The notes: generated by a model not told the origin, from the letters alone. Shown: positions 24,253 through 33,316, counted from the first letter of the stretch. The stretch: 64,000 nt of DNA from Nitrosopumilaceae archaeon (GCA_022823825.1 JAJEHG010000045.1:23721-87720); one strand, 5' to 3'. A program made the numbers and translations.

Positions 24253-26445
24253 ATGGTAAAGTTCAAGTCGACCGGCGAGGTCCTCAAGATAATCAAGAAC
24301 AAGGATCAGATCCGCAACTTTGGCGTCATTGCCCACGTCGACCACGGCAAGACAACTATGAGCGACAGCCTTCTTGCATATTCGGGCATCATAGCCCCGT
24401 CGGCGGCCGGAAAGGCGCTTGCAATGGACTTTGACAAGGAGGAGCAGCAGAGGGGCATCACCATATACCAGGCAAACGTCACGCTGCACTTTTCGCAGGC
24501 CGGCAAAGAGTACGTAATAAACATGATAGACACCCCCGGGCACGTAGACTTTAGCGGCAGGGTGATCAGGAGCCTGCGCGCCATAGACGGCGCGGTGGTG
24601 GTGTGCGACGCGGTCGAAGGCATAATGACGCAGACTGAGACCGTCACGCGCATGGCCCTCGAGGAGCGGGTGCGCCCCGTCCTGTTCATAAACAAGGTGG
24701 ACCGCCTGATAAAGGAGCTACGGCTCACCCCCGAAAAGATGCAGCAGCAGCTCGCAGACGTGGTGTCGAACTTTAACCGGCTCATAGACACGTACGCGGA
24801 GCCCGAGTACAGGGAGAAGTGGAAGGTCTCCATACAGGACGCAAGCGTAACGTTCGGTTCTGCAAAGGACAGGTGGGCCATCAACATAGACATGATGAAG
24901 GAGCGCGGCATCACCTTCAAGGACGTCATAGACGCCTACGAGGGCGAGAAGGTGCCCGAACTGGTGGAAAAGGCCCCCCTTGCCGACGCAGTCCTCGGCA
25001 TGGTGGTAAAGCACCATCCCCCGCCGCACGAGGCAGTAAAGTACCGCATACCCCAGATATGGAAGGGCGAGCTCGACTCCGACGTCGGCAAGGCGCTGCT
25101 GGCGTGCAGCGACGACGGGCCCACCATAATGATGGTCGTAAACATGGTGCTCGATCCGGCCGCAGGGCCCGTGGCCATCGGCAGGCTGTTCTCCGGCACC
25201 GTCAGGGACGGCCAGACCATCCACATAATAGACGAAAAGCGCGAGGGGCGCATCCAGTCGGTCAACTTCTTCATGGGAAACCAGCGCGAGCAGGTAGGCG
25301 AGCTCGGGGCCGGAAACATCCCCGCCCTGCTCGGACTCACGGAGGCCAGGGCCGGGAACACCGTGTCCGCGGTCAAGGAGATGCCCGTGTTCGAGGGTGT
25401 AAAGTACGTCTCTGAGCCCGTCGTCCAGGTGGCAATAGAACCAAAGCACCCCAAGGACCTGCCAAAGCTGGTCGACGTACTAAAGCAGCTTACCATAGAG
25501 GATCCGAACCTCGTGGTGAAGATAGACGAGGAGAGCGGCGAGACCATCGTCGCTGGGATGGGGGTGCTGCACCTTGACGTCGCAACGCACCGCATACAGG
25601 ACGCAAAGCTCGAGATCGTCACGTCCGAGCCGCTGATAAACTACCGCGAGACCGTGCACTCCTCCTGCGAGGCCGTCATGGCAAAGTCCCCCAACCGGCA
25701 CAACAAGATATTCATGAGGGTCGAGCCGCTGGAGCCCGAGATTGCCGAGATGCTCCGCACCGGCGAGATCAGCGAGATGAAGGACAAGAAGACCGTCTCC
25801 GACCTGTTGAAGGGCGCCGGCTGGGACACGGACACCATAAAGAGGGTGATGAGGCTCGACTCGCGCGGAAACGTTCTGATAAACGGCACCAAGGGCGTGC
25901 AGTTCGTCCAGGAGTCGACTGACTCCATAAACTCCGGGTTTGACGAGGTGATGAAGGAGGGGCCGCTGTGCCGGGAGCAGATGCGCGACTGCAAGTTCAC
26001 GTTTACGCACTTTGTGCCGCACGAGGACACGGCGCACCGCGGGTTATCGCAGCTGGGGCCCGCGTCGCGGCGCGCGTGCATGGGGGCCCTGCTGACTGCC
26101 GGCACCGCCATACTGGAGCCGATGCTTGCAATAGAGGCGCGCGTCCCGACCGACCTGGTAGGGAACGTGGCGACCGTTTTATCCGGCAAGCGCGGCAAGG
26201 TGCTCGACATGTCGCAGATGGGCGCGTCAAGCATAGTGACCGGCGAGATACCCGCCTCCGAGACGTTTACCCTGTCCGAGGAGATGAGGGGGCAGACTGC
26301 CGGCAGGGCCACGTGGAACACGTCGTTCAAGGAGTGGAGCGAGGTGCCAAAGTCCATGCTCACAAGTACGATATCTGAGATCCGGAAGCGCAAGGGACTC
26401 TCGCCGGAGCCGCCTACGGCAGGCGAGTTCATCGACAAGGAGTAG
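24253..26445 (+). CDS. fusA: Translation elongation factor 2 (aEF-2)
   Basis: The GTPase that drives ribosomal translocation. G motifs are visible: AHVDHGKT (G1), RGITI (G2), DTPGHVDF (G3) and NKVD (G4). Domain IV carries HEDTAHRGLSQLGPASRRA, where the His before RG is the expected diphthamide site in archaeal and eukaryotic EF-2. The length is 730 residues, standard for archaea. The start at MVKFKSTGEVLK is fixed by the TATA-like box and by homology style. The gene stands alone here, not beside ribosomal-protein genes. Confidence 0.97.
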   Translation: MVKFKSTGEVLKIIKNKDQIRNFGVIAHVDHGKTTMSDSLLAYSGIIAPSAAGKALAMDFDKEEQQRGITIYQANVTLHFSQAGKEYVINMIDTPGHVDFSGRVIRSLRAIDGAVVVCDAVEGIMTQTETVTRMALEERVRPVLFINKVDRLIKELRLTPEKMQQQLADVVSNFNRLIDTYAEPEYREKWKVSIQDASVTFGSAKDRWAINIDMMKERGITFKDVIDAYEGEKVPELVEKAPLADAVLGMVVKHHPPPHEAVKYRIPQIWKGELDSDVGKALLACSDDGPTIMMVVNMVLDPAAGPVAIGRLFSGTVRDGQTIHIIDEKREGRIQSVNFFMGNQREQVGELGAGNIPALLGLTEARAGNTVSAVKEMPVFEGVKYVSEPVVQVAIEPKHPKDLPKLVDVLKQLTIEDPNLVVKIDEESGETIVAGMGVLHLDVATHRIQDAKLEIVTSEPLINYRETVHSSCEAVMAKSPNRHNKIFMRVEPLEPEIAEMLRTGEISEMKDKKTVSDLLKGAGWDTDTIKRVMRLDSRGNVLINGTKGVQFVQESTDSINSGFDEVMKEGPLCREQMRDCKFTFTHFVPHEDTAHRGLSQLGPASRRACMGALLTAGTAILEPMLAIEARVPTDLVGNVATVLSGKRGKVLDMSQMGASSIVTGEIPASETFTLSEEMRGQTAGRATWNTSFKEWSEVPKSMLTSTISEIRKRKGLSPEPPTAGEFIDKE

Positions 26446-26563
26446 CCGCCATCGCTTCTGGCGCCGCCGCGCCCAAAACCGCGGCGCCTGAGAGGATGGG
26501 AGGGGGAATGAGTGAAAAGTGACCTACATTTAAGATGGTGCCGCAGTTTGTAATAATACTTAT

Positions 26564-26587
26564 ATTATGTCATATATATTACATAAT
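26564..26587. promoter_or_regulatory. AT-rich inverted repeat and TATA region before cdc48
   Basis: The inverted repeat ATTATGT-N10-ACATAAT flanks CATATATATT. The region 26547-26587 is almost entirely A/T. The central TATATA is placed about 22 nt before the ATG of a short ORF (26598). The palindrome is suitable for a dimeric repressor that would block the TATA element; no such regulator is identified. Confidence 0.5.
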
Positions 26588-26597
26588 GTAGAGAAAT

Positions 26598-26831
26598 ATG
26601 ACAACGTTTCCAGACCCTGTGTGTGAGCGAACCCCTGGGCGCGCGCCGGACTCGTCTTTTGGTGCAGGCGAATCTGCGGGTTTCAGGGAAGGCGGCGCCG
26701 GCCCTGCACGTATCTCTTGCAAGAACGGCATTTCGGGACCGGCGCTCGGGACGGTAAGAGATGCGGGGCGGCAGAAAGGGGCGGCAGAGGCCGGGTGGCC
26801 CCGGAACAGCGTGGCGGTGGTGATGTCGTGA
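26598..26831 (+). CDS. Short ORF overlapping the start of cdc48
   Basis: A 77-codon frame begins at an ATG about 22 nt after the TATATA element. It ends in a GTGA-type overlap with the cdc48 GTG start. The product (MTTFPDPVCERTPGRAPDSS...) is Gly/Ala/Arg-rich with no recognisable domain, so it may be a leader ORF rather than a stable protein. A GGTGAT Shine-Dalgarno-like word lies just before the cdc48 GTG, inside this frame. The alternative is a non-coding leader of about 230 nt. Confidence 0.4.
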   Translation: MTTFPDPVCERTPGRAPDSSFGAGESAGFREGGAGPARISCKNGISGPALGTVRDAGRQKGAAEAGWPRNSVAVVMS

Positions 26832-28969
26832 GCAAGATTGTCTTGAAGATCGACGAGATCCCGCAGCAGTACGTCGGCAGGGGAAAGGCGATAGTTGATC
26901 CCAAAGTACTCGAGAGCGCAAACTGGAACACGGGGCAGATCTTGGAGTTGTCCTATAACAAGAAGACTCATGCAATGCTGTGGCCCGGCCCGCCGGAGGA
27001 GTACGGGGCCGGACTGATCAGGGTTGACGGGATTACCCGGCAGAACATAGGGGCCGGAATAGGGGACAGGATATCAGTAAAGCCCGTGGAGGCCGCGGAC
27101 GCCGAGCAGATCGTCTTGTCGCCGACTGAAAGGATCCGCGCAGAGGGGCTTGAGGACTACATGGCATACAACTACCTCAACCACGTCTTTACGACCGGCG
27201 ACACGATCACCCTCGGCACCCAACTGGGCGGGAGAATACAGTTCGTAGTCACAAGCACAAGGCCTGCAAAACCCGTGATCGTTACGGAGGGCACCGCCTT
27301 CAAGCTGGGGCCCATGACCAAGGCGGTGGACGCCACGGTCTCCAGAATCACCTACGACGAGCTGGGCGGGCTTAAAGGCGAGGTTCAGAAGATCCGCGAG
27401 ATGGTGGAGCTGCCGATGAGGCACCCGGAGCTGTTTGAGAAGATAGGCGTGGAGGCGCCAAAGGGCGTGCTCTTGTACGGTCCGCCCGGGACCGGCAAGA
27501 CGTTGCTGGCAAAGGCAGTCGCGGGAGAGACCAACGCCCACTTTATCTCGCTGAGCGGGCCTGAAATCATGGGCAAGTACTACGGGGAGAGCGAGGAAAG
27601 AATCAGGGAGATATTCAAGCAGGCAGAGGAGAACTCGCCGAGCATAGTATTCATTGATGAGATCGACTCCATCGCGCCAAAGCGTGACGAGGTGTCCGGG
27701 GAGGTGGAAAAAAGGATCGTCTCCCAGCTCCTGACCCTGATGGACGGGATGGAGAGCAGGGGCAAGGTGGTGGTCATTGCGGCCACGAACAGGCCGGACT
27801 CGATTGATCCGGCCCTGAGAAGGCCCGGGCGGCTCGACAGGGAGATCGAGATTGGAATTCCCGACGACGACGGGCGGCTTGAGATCCTCTCGATCCACAC
27901 GCGCGGGATGCCGATAGACGAGGGCGTGGATCTGAAGAGGATCTCAAAGATCACGCACGGCTTTGTGGGGGCGGACCTCGAGGTCCTCTCCAAGGAGGCC
28001 GCAATGGGATCCCTGCGAAGGGTCCTGCCCGAGATCGACCTCGACCAGGAGAGGGTCCCCCAGTCACTGCTGCAAAAGATCCGGATCACCGAGGAGGACT
28101 TTGGGAGCGCGCTAAAGGAGGTGCGACCAAGCGCGCTGCGCGAGGTCCAGGTCCAGGTCCCAAACGTAGGGTGGGACGACGTTGGGGGGCTCAAGGCGCT
28201 CAAGGAGGAGCTGCGCCAGGCCGTGGAGTGGCCGATCAAGTACAGGGAGGCCTACGAATATGCCGGCGTCGAGGCGCCAAAGGGGATACTGCTACACGGC
28301 CCCCCGGGTACCGGAAAGACCCTGGTTGCCAAGGCGCTGGCAAAGATGACGGACTCTAACTTTATCAGCATAAAGGGGCCGGAGCTGCTCTCAAAATGGG
28401 TCGGGGAGTCCGAGAAGGGCGTGAGGGAGATATTCAGAAAGGCCCGGCAGGCCGCCCCGTGTATAGTGTTCCTTGACGAGGTGGACGCGCTGGTCCCGCG
28501 ACGTGGCAGTTCCGGCTCCGACTCGCACGTAACCGAAAACGTGGTGTCCCAGATCCTGACTGAGATTGACGGGCTTGAGGAGCTGCACAACGTGCTGGTA
28601 ATCGGAGCCACGAACAGGCTGGACATCGTGGACGAGGCCCTGCTGAGGCCCGGAAGGTTTGACCGCATAATCGAGGTGCCACATCCCGACTCCAAGGGGA
28701 GGGAGCAGATCCTCAGGATCCACACAAGAAAGAAGCCGCTTGCAGACGACGTCAGCATACAGGAGCTAGTAGAGATGACAGACGGCTTTAGCGGCGCAGA
28801 GCTTGCGGCGGTGGCCAACGACGCGGCAGTCGCCGCATTGGAGAGATACGTTCATGGCAAGCGTGGAAACCTCAAGGAGATCAAGATTGCCCAGAAAGAT
28901 CTGGTCGAGGCGGCCGGCAAGCTCAGGCCGGACAAAGAGGGGGCGCCCGCGACCCGGCCCTCAAAGTGA
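26828..28969 (+). CDS. cdc48: Cdc48/VAT-type AAA+ ATPase
   Basis: A hexameric unfoldase that extracts and unfolds proteins, the archaeal counterpart of p97/VCP. The N domain spans about residues 1-190. Ring D1 has GPPGTGKTLLAKAVAGE and IVFIDEIDSIAPKR. Ring D2 has GPPGTGKTLVAKALAK and IVFLDEVDALVPRR. Second-region and arginine-finger motifs (ATNRPDSIDPALRRPGRLDR, ATNRLDIVDEALLRPGRFDR) are intact. The length of 713 residues is normal. I chose the GTG giving MSKIVLKIDEIPQQYVGRG because it matches the usual N-terminus and is preceded by GGTGAT. The TTG at 26717 on the track adds non-conserved residues. Confidence 0.95.
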   Translation: MSKIVLKIDEIPQQYVGRGKAIVDPKVLESANWNTGQILELSYNKKTHAMLWPGPPEEYGAGLIRVDGITRQNIGAGIGDRISVKPVEAADAEQIVLSPTERIRAEGLEDYMAYNYLNHVFTTGDTITLGTQLGGRIQFVVTSTRPAKPVIVTEGTAFKLGPMTKAVDATVSRITYDELGGLKGEVQKIREMVELPMRHPELFEKIGVEAPKGVLLYGPPGTGKTLLAKAVAGETNAHFISLSGPEIMGKYYGESEERIREIFKQAEENSPSIVFIDEIDSIAPKRDEVSGEVEKRIVSQLLTLMDGMESRGKVVVIAATNRPDSIDPALRRPGRLDREIEIGIPDDDGRLEILSIHTRGMPIDEGVDLKRISKITHGFVGADLEVLSKEAAMGSLRRVLPEIDLDQERVPQSLLQKIRITEEDFGSALKEVRPSALREVQVQVPNVGWDDVGGLKALKEELRQAVEWPIKYREAYEYAGVEAPKGILLHGPPGTGKTLVAKALAKMTDSNFISIKGPELLSKWVGESEKGVREIFRKARQAAPCIVFLDEVDALVPRRGSSGSDSHVTENVVSQILTEIDGLEELHNVLVIGATNRLDIVDEALLRPGRFDRIIEVPHPDSKGREQILRIHTRKKPLADDVSIQELVEMTDGFSGAELAAVANDAAVAALERYVHGKRGNLKEIKIAQKDLVEAAGKLRPDKEGAPATRPSK

Positions 28970-28979
28970 CCCTGGCGCC

Positions 28980-29040
28980 AAAAAAAAAAAAACCAGCCGG
29001 CAGACCCGTTGGGCCGACTGCCGGTCACGCCTAGTTTTTT
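28980..29040. terminator. Hairpin with flanking A and T runs after cdc48
   Basis: CCGGCAG (28997-29003) pairs with CTGCCGG (29018-29024). A smaller CCC/GGG pairing lies inside. Thirteen A precede it and TAGTTTTTTATT follows. The arrangement would act as an intrinsic-type terminator in either direction. The T-rich part also serves as the TATA-like box of the next gene (start 29066). Confidence 0.6.
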
Positions 29041-29065
29041 ATTCGGGGACGCGTTGCGGATTCCC

Positions 29066-29305
29066 ATGGGGCTGCTGTACTCGAAGCTGTACATCGACTT
29101 TGACCCCGGGCAGTGGGAGCAGGTTGCAAACGATCCTGTGTCGTTTAGAACCCGCGCAGAGGGGATTACGCTTGACGTGGAGGATACGTCACACAAGCCC
29201 TACCGTCTCGTGTTCAAGGAGGGTGGCAGGGTTTCCATAATGCGCGTTACAGGCAAGTACCGCATATTGTGGGATGATGGCGACGCGTCCGTGCAGCGGC
29301 AGTAG
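29066..29305 (+). CDS. Small protein of unknown function
   Basis: A 79-residue protein, MGLLYSKLYIDFDPGQWEQV at the start and then VEDTSHKPYRLVFKEGG and VSIMRVTGKYRILWDD. It is likely an alpha/beta fold with no membrane segment. The ATG sits about 26 nt after TTTTTTATT. The 19 upstream residues in the track ORF overlap the terminator hairpin and are rejected. Family not recognised. Confidence 0.65.
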   Translation: MGLLYSKLYIDFDPGQWEQVANDPVSFRTRAEGITLDVEDTSHKPYRLVFKEGGRVSIMRVTGKYRILWDDGDASVQRQ

Positions 29306-29531
29306 CAGCGGTGGCGGCAGCGATAGCAATGGATGCTGCATGGGCTGCCGCGACGCGGATCCTGCCCGCCGGGAAAAGCCTTGCCGCTTCCGGCCCTGAT
29401 GTCACGATACGCAGTACCGAGAACCGCGCCCTTGGGCGGCCTGCCCGGGTTCGTCCTCGCGCCCTGAGCGCCCCTGTACTGGAACGCGTCCGGAGCCAGA
29501 AAATAAAAGGGGCCCAACTGATGCCCGTGTC

Positions 29532-29768
29532 GTGAGTCTTGAGGATAGAGCCCGCAGTTTGGCCGCGGACTTTGATAACGCGTCTGCTCAGGATGTCTTG
29601 TCGGTACTGGACGGGGTGATCCCGTTGCTTCGGAGCGAACCCGTTGCCGCCTATCTGCAGAAAAAACTGGACGGGCTGAGAGACGAGGCCGACGAGTCGG
29701 AGCGCCGCTCAAAGTGCGCCGCGCTCAGGCCCTACGTGGATTGGTACCTGCAGGGGCTGCAGGAGTGA
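29532..29768 (+). CDS. Small helical protein of unknown function
   Basis: A 78-residue acidic helical protein (MSLEDRARSLAADFDNASAQ; KKLDGLRDEADESERRSKCA). The GTG start is about 27 nt downstream of AAATAAAAGG (about 29500-29509), a good TATA-like element. The overlapping 29311-29535 ORF is Ala/Arg-rich and rejected. Function unknown. Confidence 0.62.
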   Translation: MSLEDRARSLAADFDNASAQDVLSVLDGVIPLLRSEPVAAYLQKKLDGLRDEADESERRSKCAALRPYVDWYLQGLQE

Positions 29769-29879
29769 CGCGCTTTATGCCGCGGGGCGACAAACCCGTC
29801 TTTCCGCACATGCTTCTTTGCAGTCACATCCCGGGCGCAGCTCGCACATTGCATGCGCCCCGCCCAGAGCTGCCGCCTG

Positions 29880-30341
29880 TCAGTCGCCGCCCTCAAACAC
29901 CCTTATGTTCTGGAGCGCTCGCTCGATCTCGCCCTTGTCCCCCGCCGCCGCCTCCATGTCCCCTACCAGCCTTACAAAGTACTCGTATCCGGTATCCTGG
30001 GCCTTGGTTATGTCGGATTTGTAGCACGCAAGCGCCTTTTCCATGAACGGCACGTCGTCGGCAAGGCCATCAAGGCCGCCGTTGCCATTGTCGCGTCTCT
30101 CTCCGCCGCTTCCATCGCCAAGACACTCGAGTATCCTGCGCGACACTCCGTCGATCTCAGGTATCGTCTTGGCCGCCTGCTGTTGCAGAACAGACGCAAA
30201 CATGGCAGCCGCTCCCTTTAGCTCCGGGCTTTCTGACAGCGTGCGCAGCCTCTTCTTGTAATGGTCTAGTGATTTTAGTATGATCCTGTATCCTCCCCCC
30301 TCCTTTAGGTATATGCCGCCCAGCCAGATCCTGCCAGCCAT
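29880..30341 (-). CDS. Helical protein of unknown function
   Basis: A 153-residue soluble protein, MAGRIWLGGIYLKEGGGYRI, then a long helical region (HYKKRLRTLSESPELKGAAA, LQQQAAKTIPEIDGVSRRIL). A Gly/Asn/Asp-rich insert (GDGSGGERRDNGNGGLDG) interrupts the helices and may be a simple-sequence expansion. A TATA-like CTATTAACGG (about 30362-30371) lies about 26 nt before the chosen ATG. The longer track ORF adds an Arg-rich leader and is rejected. Family not recognised. Confidence 0.65.
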   Translation of the reverse strand: MAGRIWLGGIYLKEGGGYRIILKSLDHYKKRLRTLSESPELKGAAAMFASVLQQQAAKTIPEIDGVSRRILECLGDGSGGERRDNGNGGLDGLADDVPFMEKALACYKSDITKAQDTGYEYFVRLVGDMEAAAGDKGEIERALQNIRVFEGGD

Positions 30342-30549
30342 GCGCATGGTCCGCCGCGGTGCCGTTAATAGGTTGTTGCGGCAGTTACGCATGATCTGGA
30401 CGCCAAAGGCCCGCGCCTGCCGCCTCACATCCCCGTATCTTGTGGGCGGGACGCCCGCGTCTGAGCGCATTTCACGCGGCCTGTTCTGCCGCCCCCTCGC
30501 GCCGTCGCCGTAGCCGCCCGCGCACCCCTGCCGCACCCGGTACGTCCGT

Positions 30550-31014
30550 CTAATTTTGCAGTCCGATCGCGCGCTGCATATGCCGTATCCTGTAGGCCAT
30601 CAGCCCGTTCAGTCCAAAAATTACGGCCAGCCCTGCATATGCGAGGGGCTGGCTGTTCTCTATGAGCATGCCCGAGATGCCCGCCCCCAGCACGCTTGGC
30701 AGCAGCGACAGGACGTAGAGCCACCATCCGCAGCATCCAAGCGGCACCAGCGCAAAGAACGAAAAGAACGAGGCTGCAGCAGACGACGCTGCCACCCCGC
30801 CCGTCCCCCCGCCTTGAGCCCCGGCGCCCGTCCCCTCTGCGCTTCCCCCGCGGCCCGGCGCGACCCTGCATCCTGCAAGCCTCCGCCTCTTCTCTGCAAG
30901 GTATGCCTGGAGCCCGGTTCCCGCGCCTATTCCAACCATTATGGCCGGGTTTGTCACCAGGGTCACGTACAGGGCTGACTCTGCCGGAAGCGACGGGGTT
31001 GTTGCAACTACCAC
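30550..31014 (-). CDS. Multi-span membrane protein, start uncertain
   Basis: A protein of 154 residues or more with three or more membrane segments (LVTNPAIMVGIGAGTGLQAY, SFFSFFALVPLGCCGWWLYV, LAYAGLAVIFGLNGLMAYRI) and a Gly/Ala-rich low-complexity loop (GGSAEGTGAGAQGGGTGG). The GTG at 31014 is the first standard start. The frame continues upstream with strongly hydrophobic residues (LVPVRPILFGGLAVLAYAA) until a TGA overlapping the end of the DUF3179 gene. The real protein may therefore begin at a non-standard codon such as ATA. It is probably co-transcribed with the DUF3179 gene. Function unknown. Confidence 0.65.
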   Translation of the reverse strand: MVVATTPSLPAESALYVTLVTNPAIMVGIGAGTGLQAYLAEKRRRLAGCRVAPGRGGSAEGTGAGAQGGGTGGVAASSAAASFFSFFALVPLGCCGWWLYVLSLLPSVLGAGISGMLIENSQPLAYAGLAVIFGLNGLMAYRIRHMQRAIGLQN

Positions 31015-31079
31015 GGCCGCATACGCCAGGACGGCCAGTCCTCCGAACAGGATCGGCCTGACAGGAACAAGAGATCCGG

Positions 31080-32219
31080 CTATGGCTCATACACCTCGGT
31101 ATCCGGGTGGAACGCGACCCATTCAAACCAGAATCCGGGGCTAAACGCGAGGCGCTCTATACTGCGCCCCTCAAGGAGGCCTGCCACTGCCATGCCGTCA
31201 TAGTCCCAAACGGATCCCGTCTGTACGTCTGTCAGCGTGGCGCCATCGTACTCGAACTCCAGCAGCTGCCCGTCCCATACCGGCCTCTCAAACGCCCGTG
31301 CATTCCCCTCAAACGTCGATACAATCAGGACGGGCAGGTCACCGACCACGTCGTTTATTGCCCCCGAGTCCTCCGCGTCACCCTGCCTGTACGCCTTGTA
31401 TGTGCCGCCGCTCTCAAATCCCAGTATGACCTCCTTTGGATGCATGGCGCCTGATGCCGCCCCCGCGTCGTCCACCGGGAATATTATGCTGTAGTCCGTA
31501 TAGTATCCGCCGTAGGGATCCACGTTGTATGCGCGCACGTGGCCGGTCTCGGTGGTCAGCACCACGGTGTCCGGATGCACCTCCCTCCAGTCGTCCCACC
31601 GGATTACGTCAAACGGCACGGTGCCGAGCCTCTGCCCTGCAAGTTCCCCCTTGATGGCTGCTCCCAGGGCCTGGCTCCAGTACGTCCCTGTCGTCCTGTC
31701 ATACATCACCAGGTTGCTGTTGTACAGCTTGCCGGACGTCCCAAACTCTACCACCCTGTCTCCAAGCGCCCTCTCAAAGACCTGGCTCGTATAGCACAGC
31801 GGGCAGTACGTTACGGCGACCGGGATGCCCCCGACCACGTCGTTTACAATCTCGTGCCATACCAGTATGCTAAGCGGATAAGCCTTTGCCTCCCCCTCGA
31901 TCTCGAGGCCTATTACGACGTCGGAGCCGGACATGAATTCCGCCTCTTCTGCATGCGCAAACTTCGGATCGTCTATTGATGGGATCCCGTCCGGCGGCGG
32001 GCCACCGCTGATTATCTTGTCAAGCGGGACCGTGTGCTTTTGGCCGTTTGTTACAGTGACGCTTGAATAATCGGACGAGGTACTGCCGGATTCAAAGGCC
32101 GGCGCCAAGTCGTTCACCGCGGCCTCCGTTGGACCATCCGCGTCATACGCGTAGAGTATGGCTACGCTCAGAATTATTGCCACGGCTCCGGCCGCGCCGA
32201 CGGCCATTTTCGGATTCAA
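31080..32219 (-). CDS. Exported DUF3179-family protein
   Basis: A signal or anchor segment (VGAAGAVAIILSVAILYAY) is followed by a single DUF3179 domain. Typical signatures are DVVIGLEIEGEAKAYPLSIL, VWHEIVNDVVGGIPVAVTYC, CPLCYTSQVFER and DDWREVHPDTVVLTTETG. The family is extracytoplasmic and uncharacterised. The two Cys of TYCPLC are conserved in it and could bind metal or be redox active (inference). The TTG start is near -27 from a TTTAATATTTT element (about 32242-32253); the ATG four codons on is equally possible. A multi-span membrane protein follows with almost no gap. Confidence 0.85.
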   Translation of the reverse strand: MNPKMAVGAAGAVAIILSVAILYAYDADGPTEAAVNDLAPAFESGSTSSDYSSVTVTNGQKHTVPLDKIISGGPPPDGIPSIDDPKFAHAEEAEFMSGSDVVIGLEIEGEAKAYPLSILVWHEIVNDVVGGIPVAVTYCPLCYTSQVFERALGDRVVEFGTSGKLYNSNLVMYDRTTGTYWSQALGAAIKGELAGQRLGTVPFDVIRWDDWREVHPDTVVLTTETGHVRAYNVDPYGGYYTDYSIIFPVDDAGAASGAMHPKEVILGFESGGTYKAYRQGDAEDSGAINDVVGDLPVLIVSTFEGNARAFERPVWDGQLLEFEYDGATLTDVQTGSVWDYDGMAVAGLLEGRSIERLAFSPGFWFEWVAFHPDTEVYEP

Positions 32220-32442
32220 ATCTGATTACAAAAACTCTGTAAAATATTAAAGGATTGTTCCATGTCTGCGTAATGTTCATAGCCATTATGGAAATTCCCC
32301 CGCACAAGGCACGTCCTGTTTTGATCGCGTATTGGCAACGCTGCCGGCGCGCCAGGACTCTGGAGATGCGATGTTTGGGATCGCGGGTATGAAGAAGATG
32401 CCAAACCCCCGGTGGCTGGGTGGGGCTCCTGTCACACGACGC

Positions 32443-32652
32443 TTATTCCCTCGCCGACTCGCTCCTGCTGAACAGCGTCAGCAGCACGCCCGCCATCGTG
32501 GCGCCTATTCCGGCCAGCCCGACAAAGATTCCTGTGTTCTTTACGAGCCTGTGCGCCGGCTCGAACTGGCCCGTCTCGATTGAATAGAACATACCCAGTC
32601 CCGCCGCGAACATAATCATCCCGATTATCATGGTCGCGGCCGAGTTCTTCAC
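32443..32652 (-). CDS. Small two-span membrane protein
   Basis: A 69-residue protein with segments SAATMIIGMIMFAAGLGMFY and NTGIFVGLAGIGATMAGVLL, and a short loop SIETGQFEPAHRLVK. The GTG start is preceded by GATTAATAGC (32671-32680) at about -24. Because that box lies downstream of the ATG at 32685, the GTG is favoured. No family recognised. Confidence 0.62.
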   Translation of the reverse strand: MKNSAATMIIGMIMFAAGLGMFYSIETGQFEPAHRLVKNTGIFVGLAGIGATMAGVLLTLFSRSESARE

Positions 32653-32938
32653 GCCTTGTGTGGGTGCCGCTGCTATTAATCTCATGGGCGCATGCGCGCG
32701 GCCCGCTGTTGTTGCTGCCGTCGCCTGCCGCTGCTTCTCCGGGCGCGCACGCCTGCGGTACGAACAGCCTCCTTGTGCCTGCCCTGCCCACATTGATTAG
32801 CCCCTTCACGCCCGCGTCCCCCCCCCTTCCCGGACGTACGGAGATGAGGAGTGCTTGCATCGATACCAAAACCAGACCGGGCATGGGACCGACGCCGCAT
32901 GATTTAGCTTATATGTCCCTCGGGTTTTTTCTCTGCTA

Positions 32939-33316
32939 ATGGCATCTGCCACGGTCGACCTTATTGGCGTTGTACAGAAAATACTGGATCTTGATTCCAA
33001 GATGAGATTTGCGGCGATAATCAACCTGCAGGGAAAGATACGGGAAGCCATAATGAAGACGGGAAAGACCAGCCTCAAGTCGCAAAAGGAAGAGGAGCAC
33101 TTTTGCCAGCAGGTGGCCCAGAGAAGGAAGATGCGAAAGGAGTTTGACCGGTCGCTTGGCAAGGTGACGTACGTGCACGTTGAGCGCGAAAAGGTCTCCC
33201 AGATGGTCGTGTATACAAGCCGAAACACAATCTATTTTACGATTGAGCGCGACATGCCAATCCAAAAGAAGATACGGATCGTCGAAAAGGTGAAAAAGAT
33301 TACGAGCACCATCTGA
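32939..33316 (+). CDS. Conserved thaumarchaeal-type protein of unknown function
   Basis: A 125-residue basic protein, MASATVDLIGVVQKILDLDS, then MRFAAIINLQGKIREAIMKT, and a beta-like C-terminal part (QMVVYTSRNTIYFTIERDMP) ending in Lys-rich KKIRIVEKVKKIT. The style fits a short sensor-like fold (roadblock/profilin resemblance is only an impression). A TATA-like CTTATATGT (about 32908-32916) lies 27 nt before the ATG. Confidence 0.68.
   Translation: MASATVDLIGVVQKILDLDSKMRFAAIINLQGKIREAIMKTGKTSLKSQKEEEHFCQQVAQRRKMRKEFDRSLGKVTYVHVEREKVSQMVVYTSRNTIYFTIERDMPIQKKIRIVEKVKKITSTI

Noticed and set aside
29311-29535. 74-residue Ala/Arg-rich ORF between two small genes
   Set aside because: No promoter at its start, noise-like composition, and the real promoter of the 29532 gene lies inside it.
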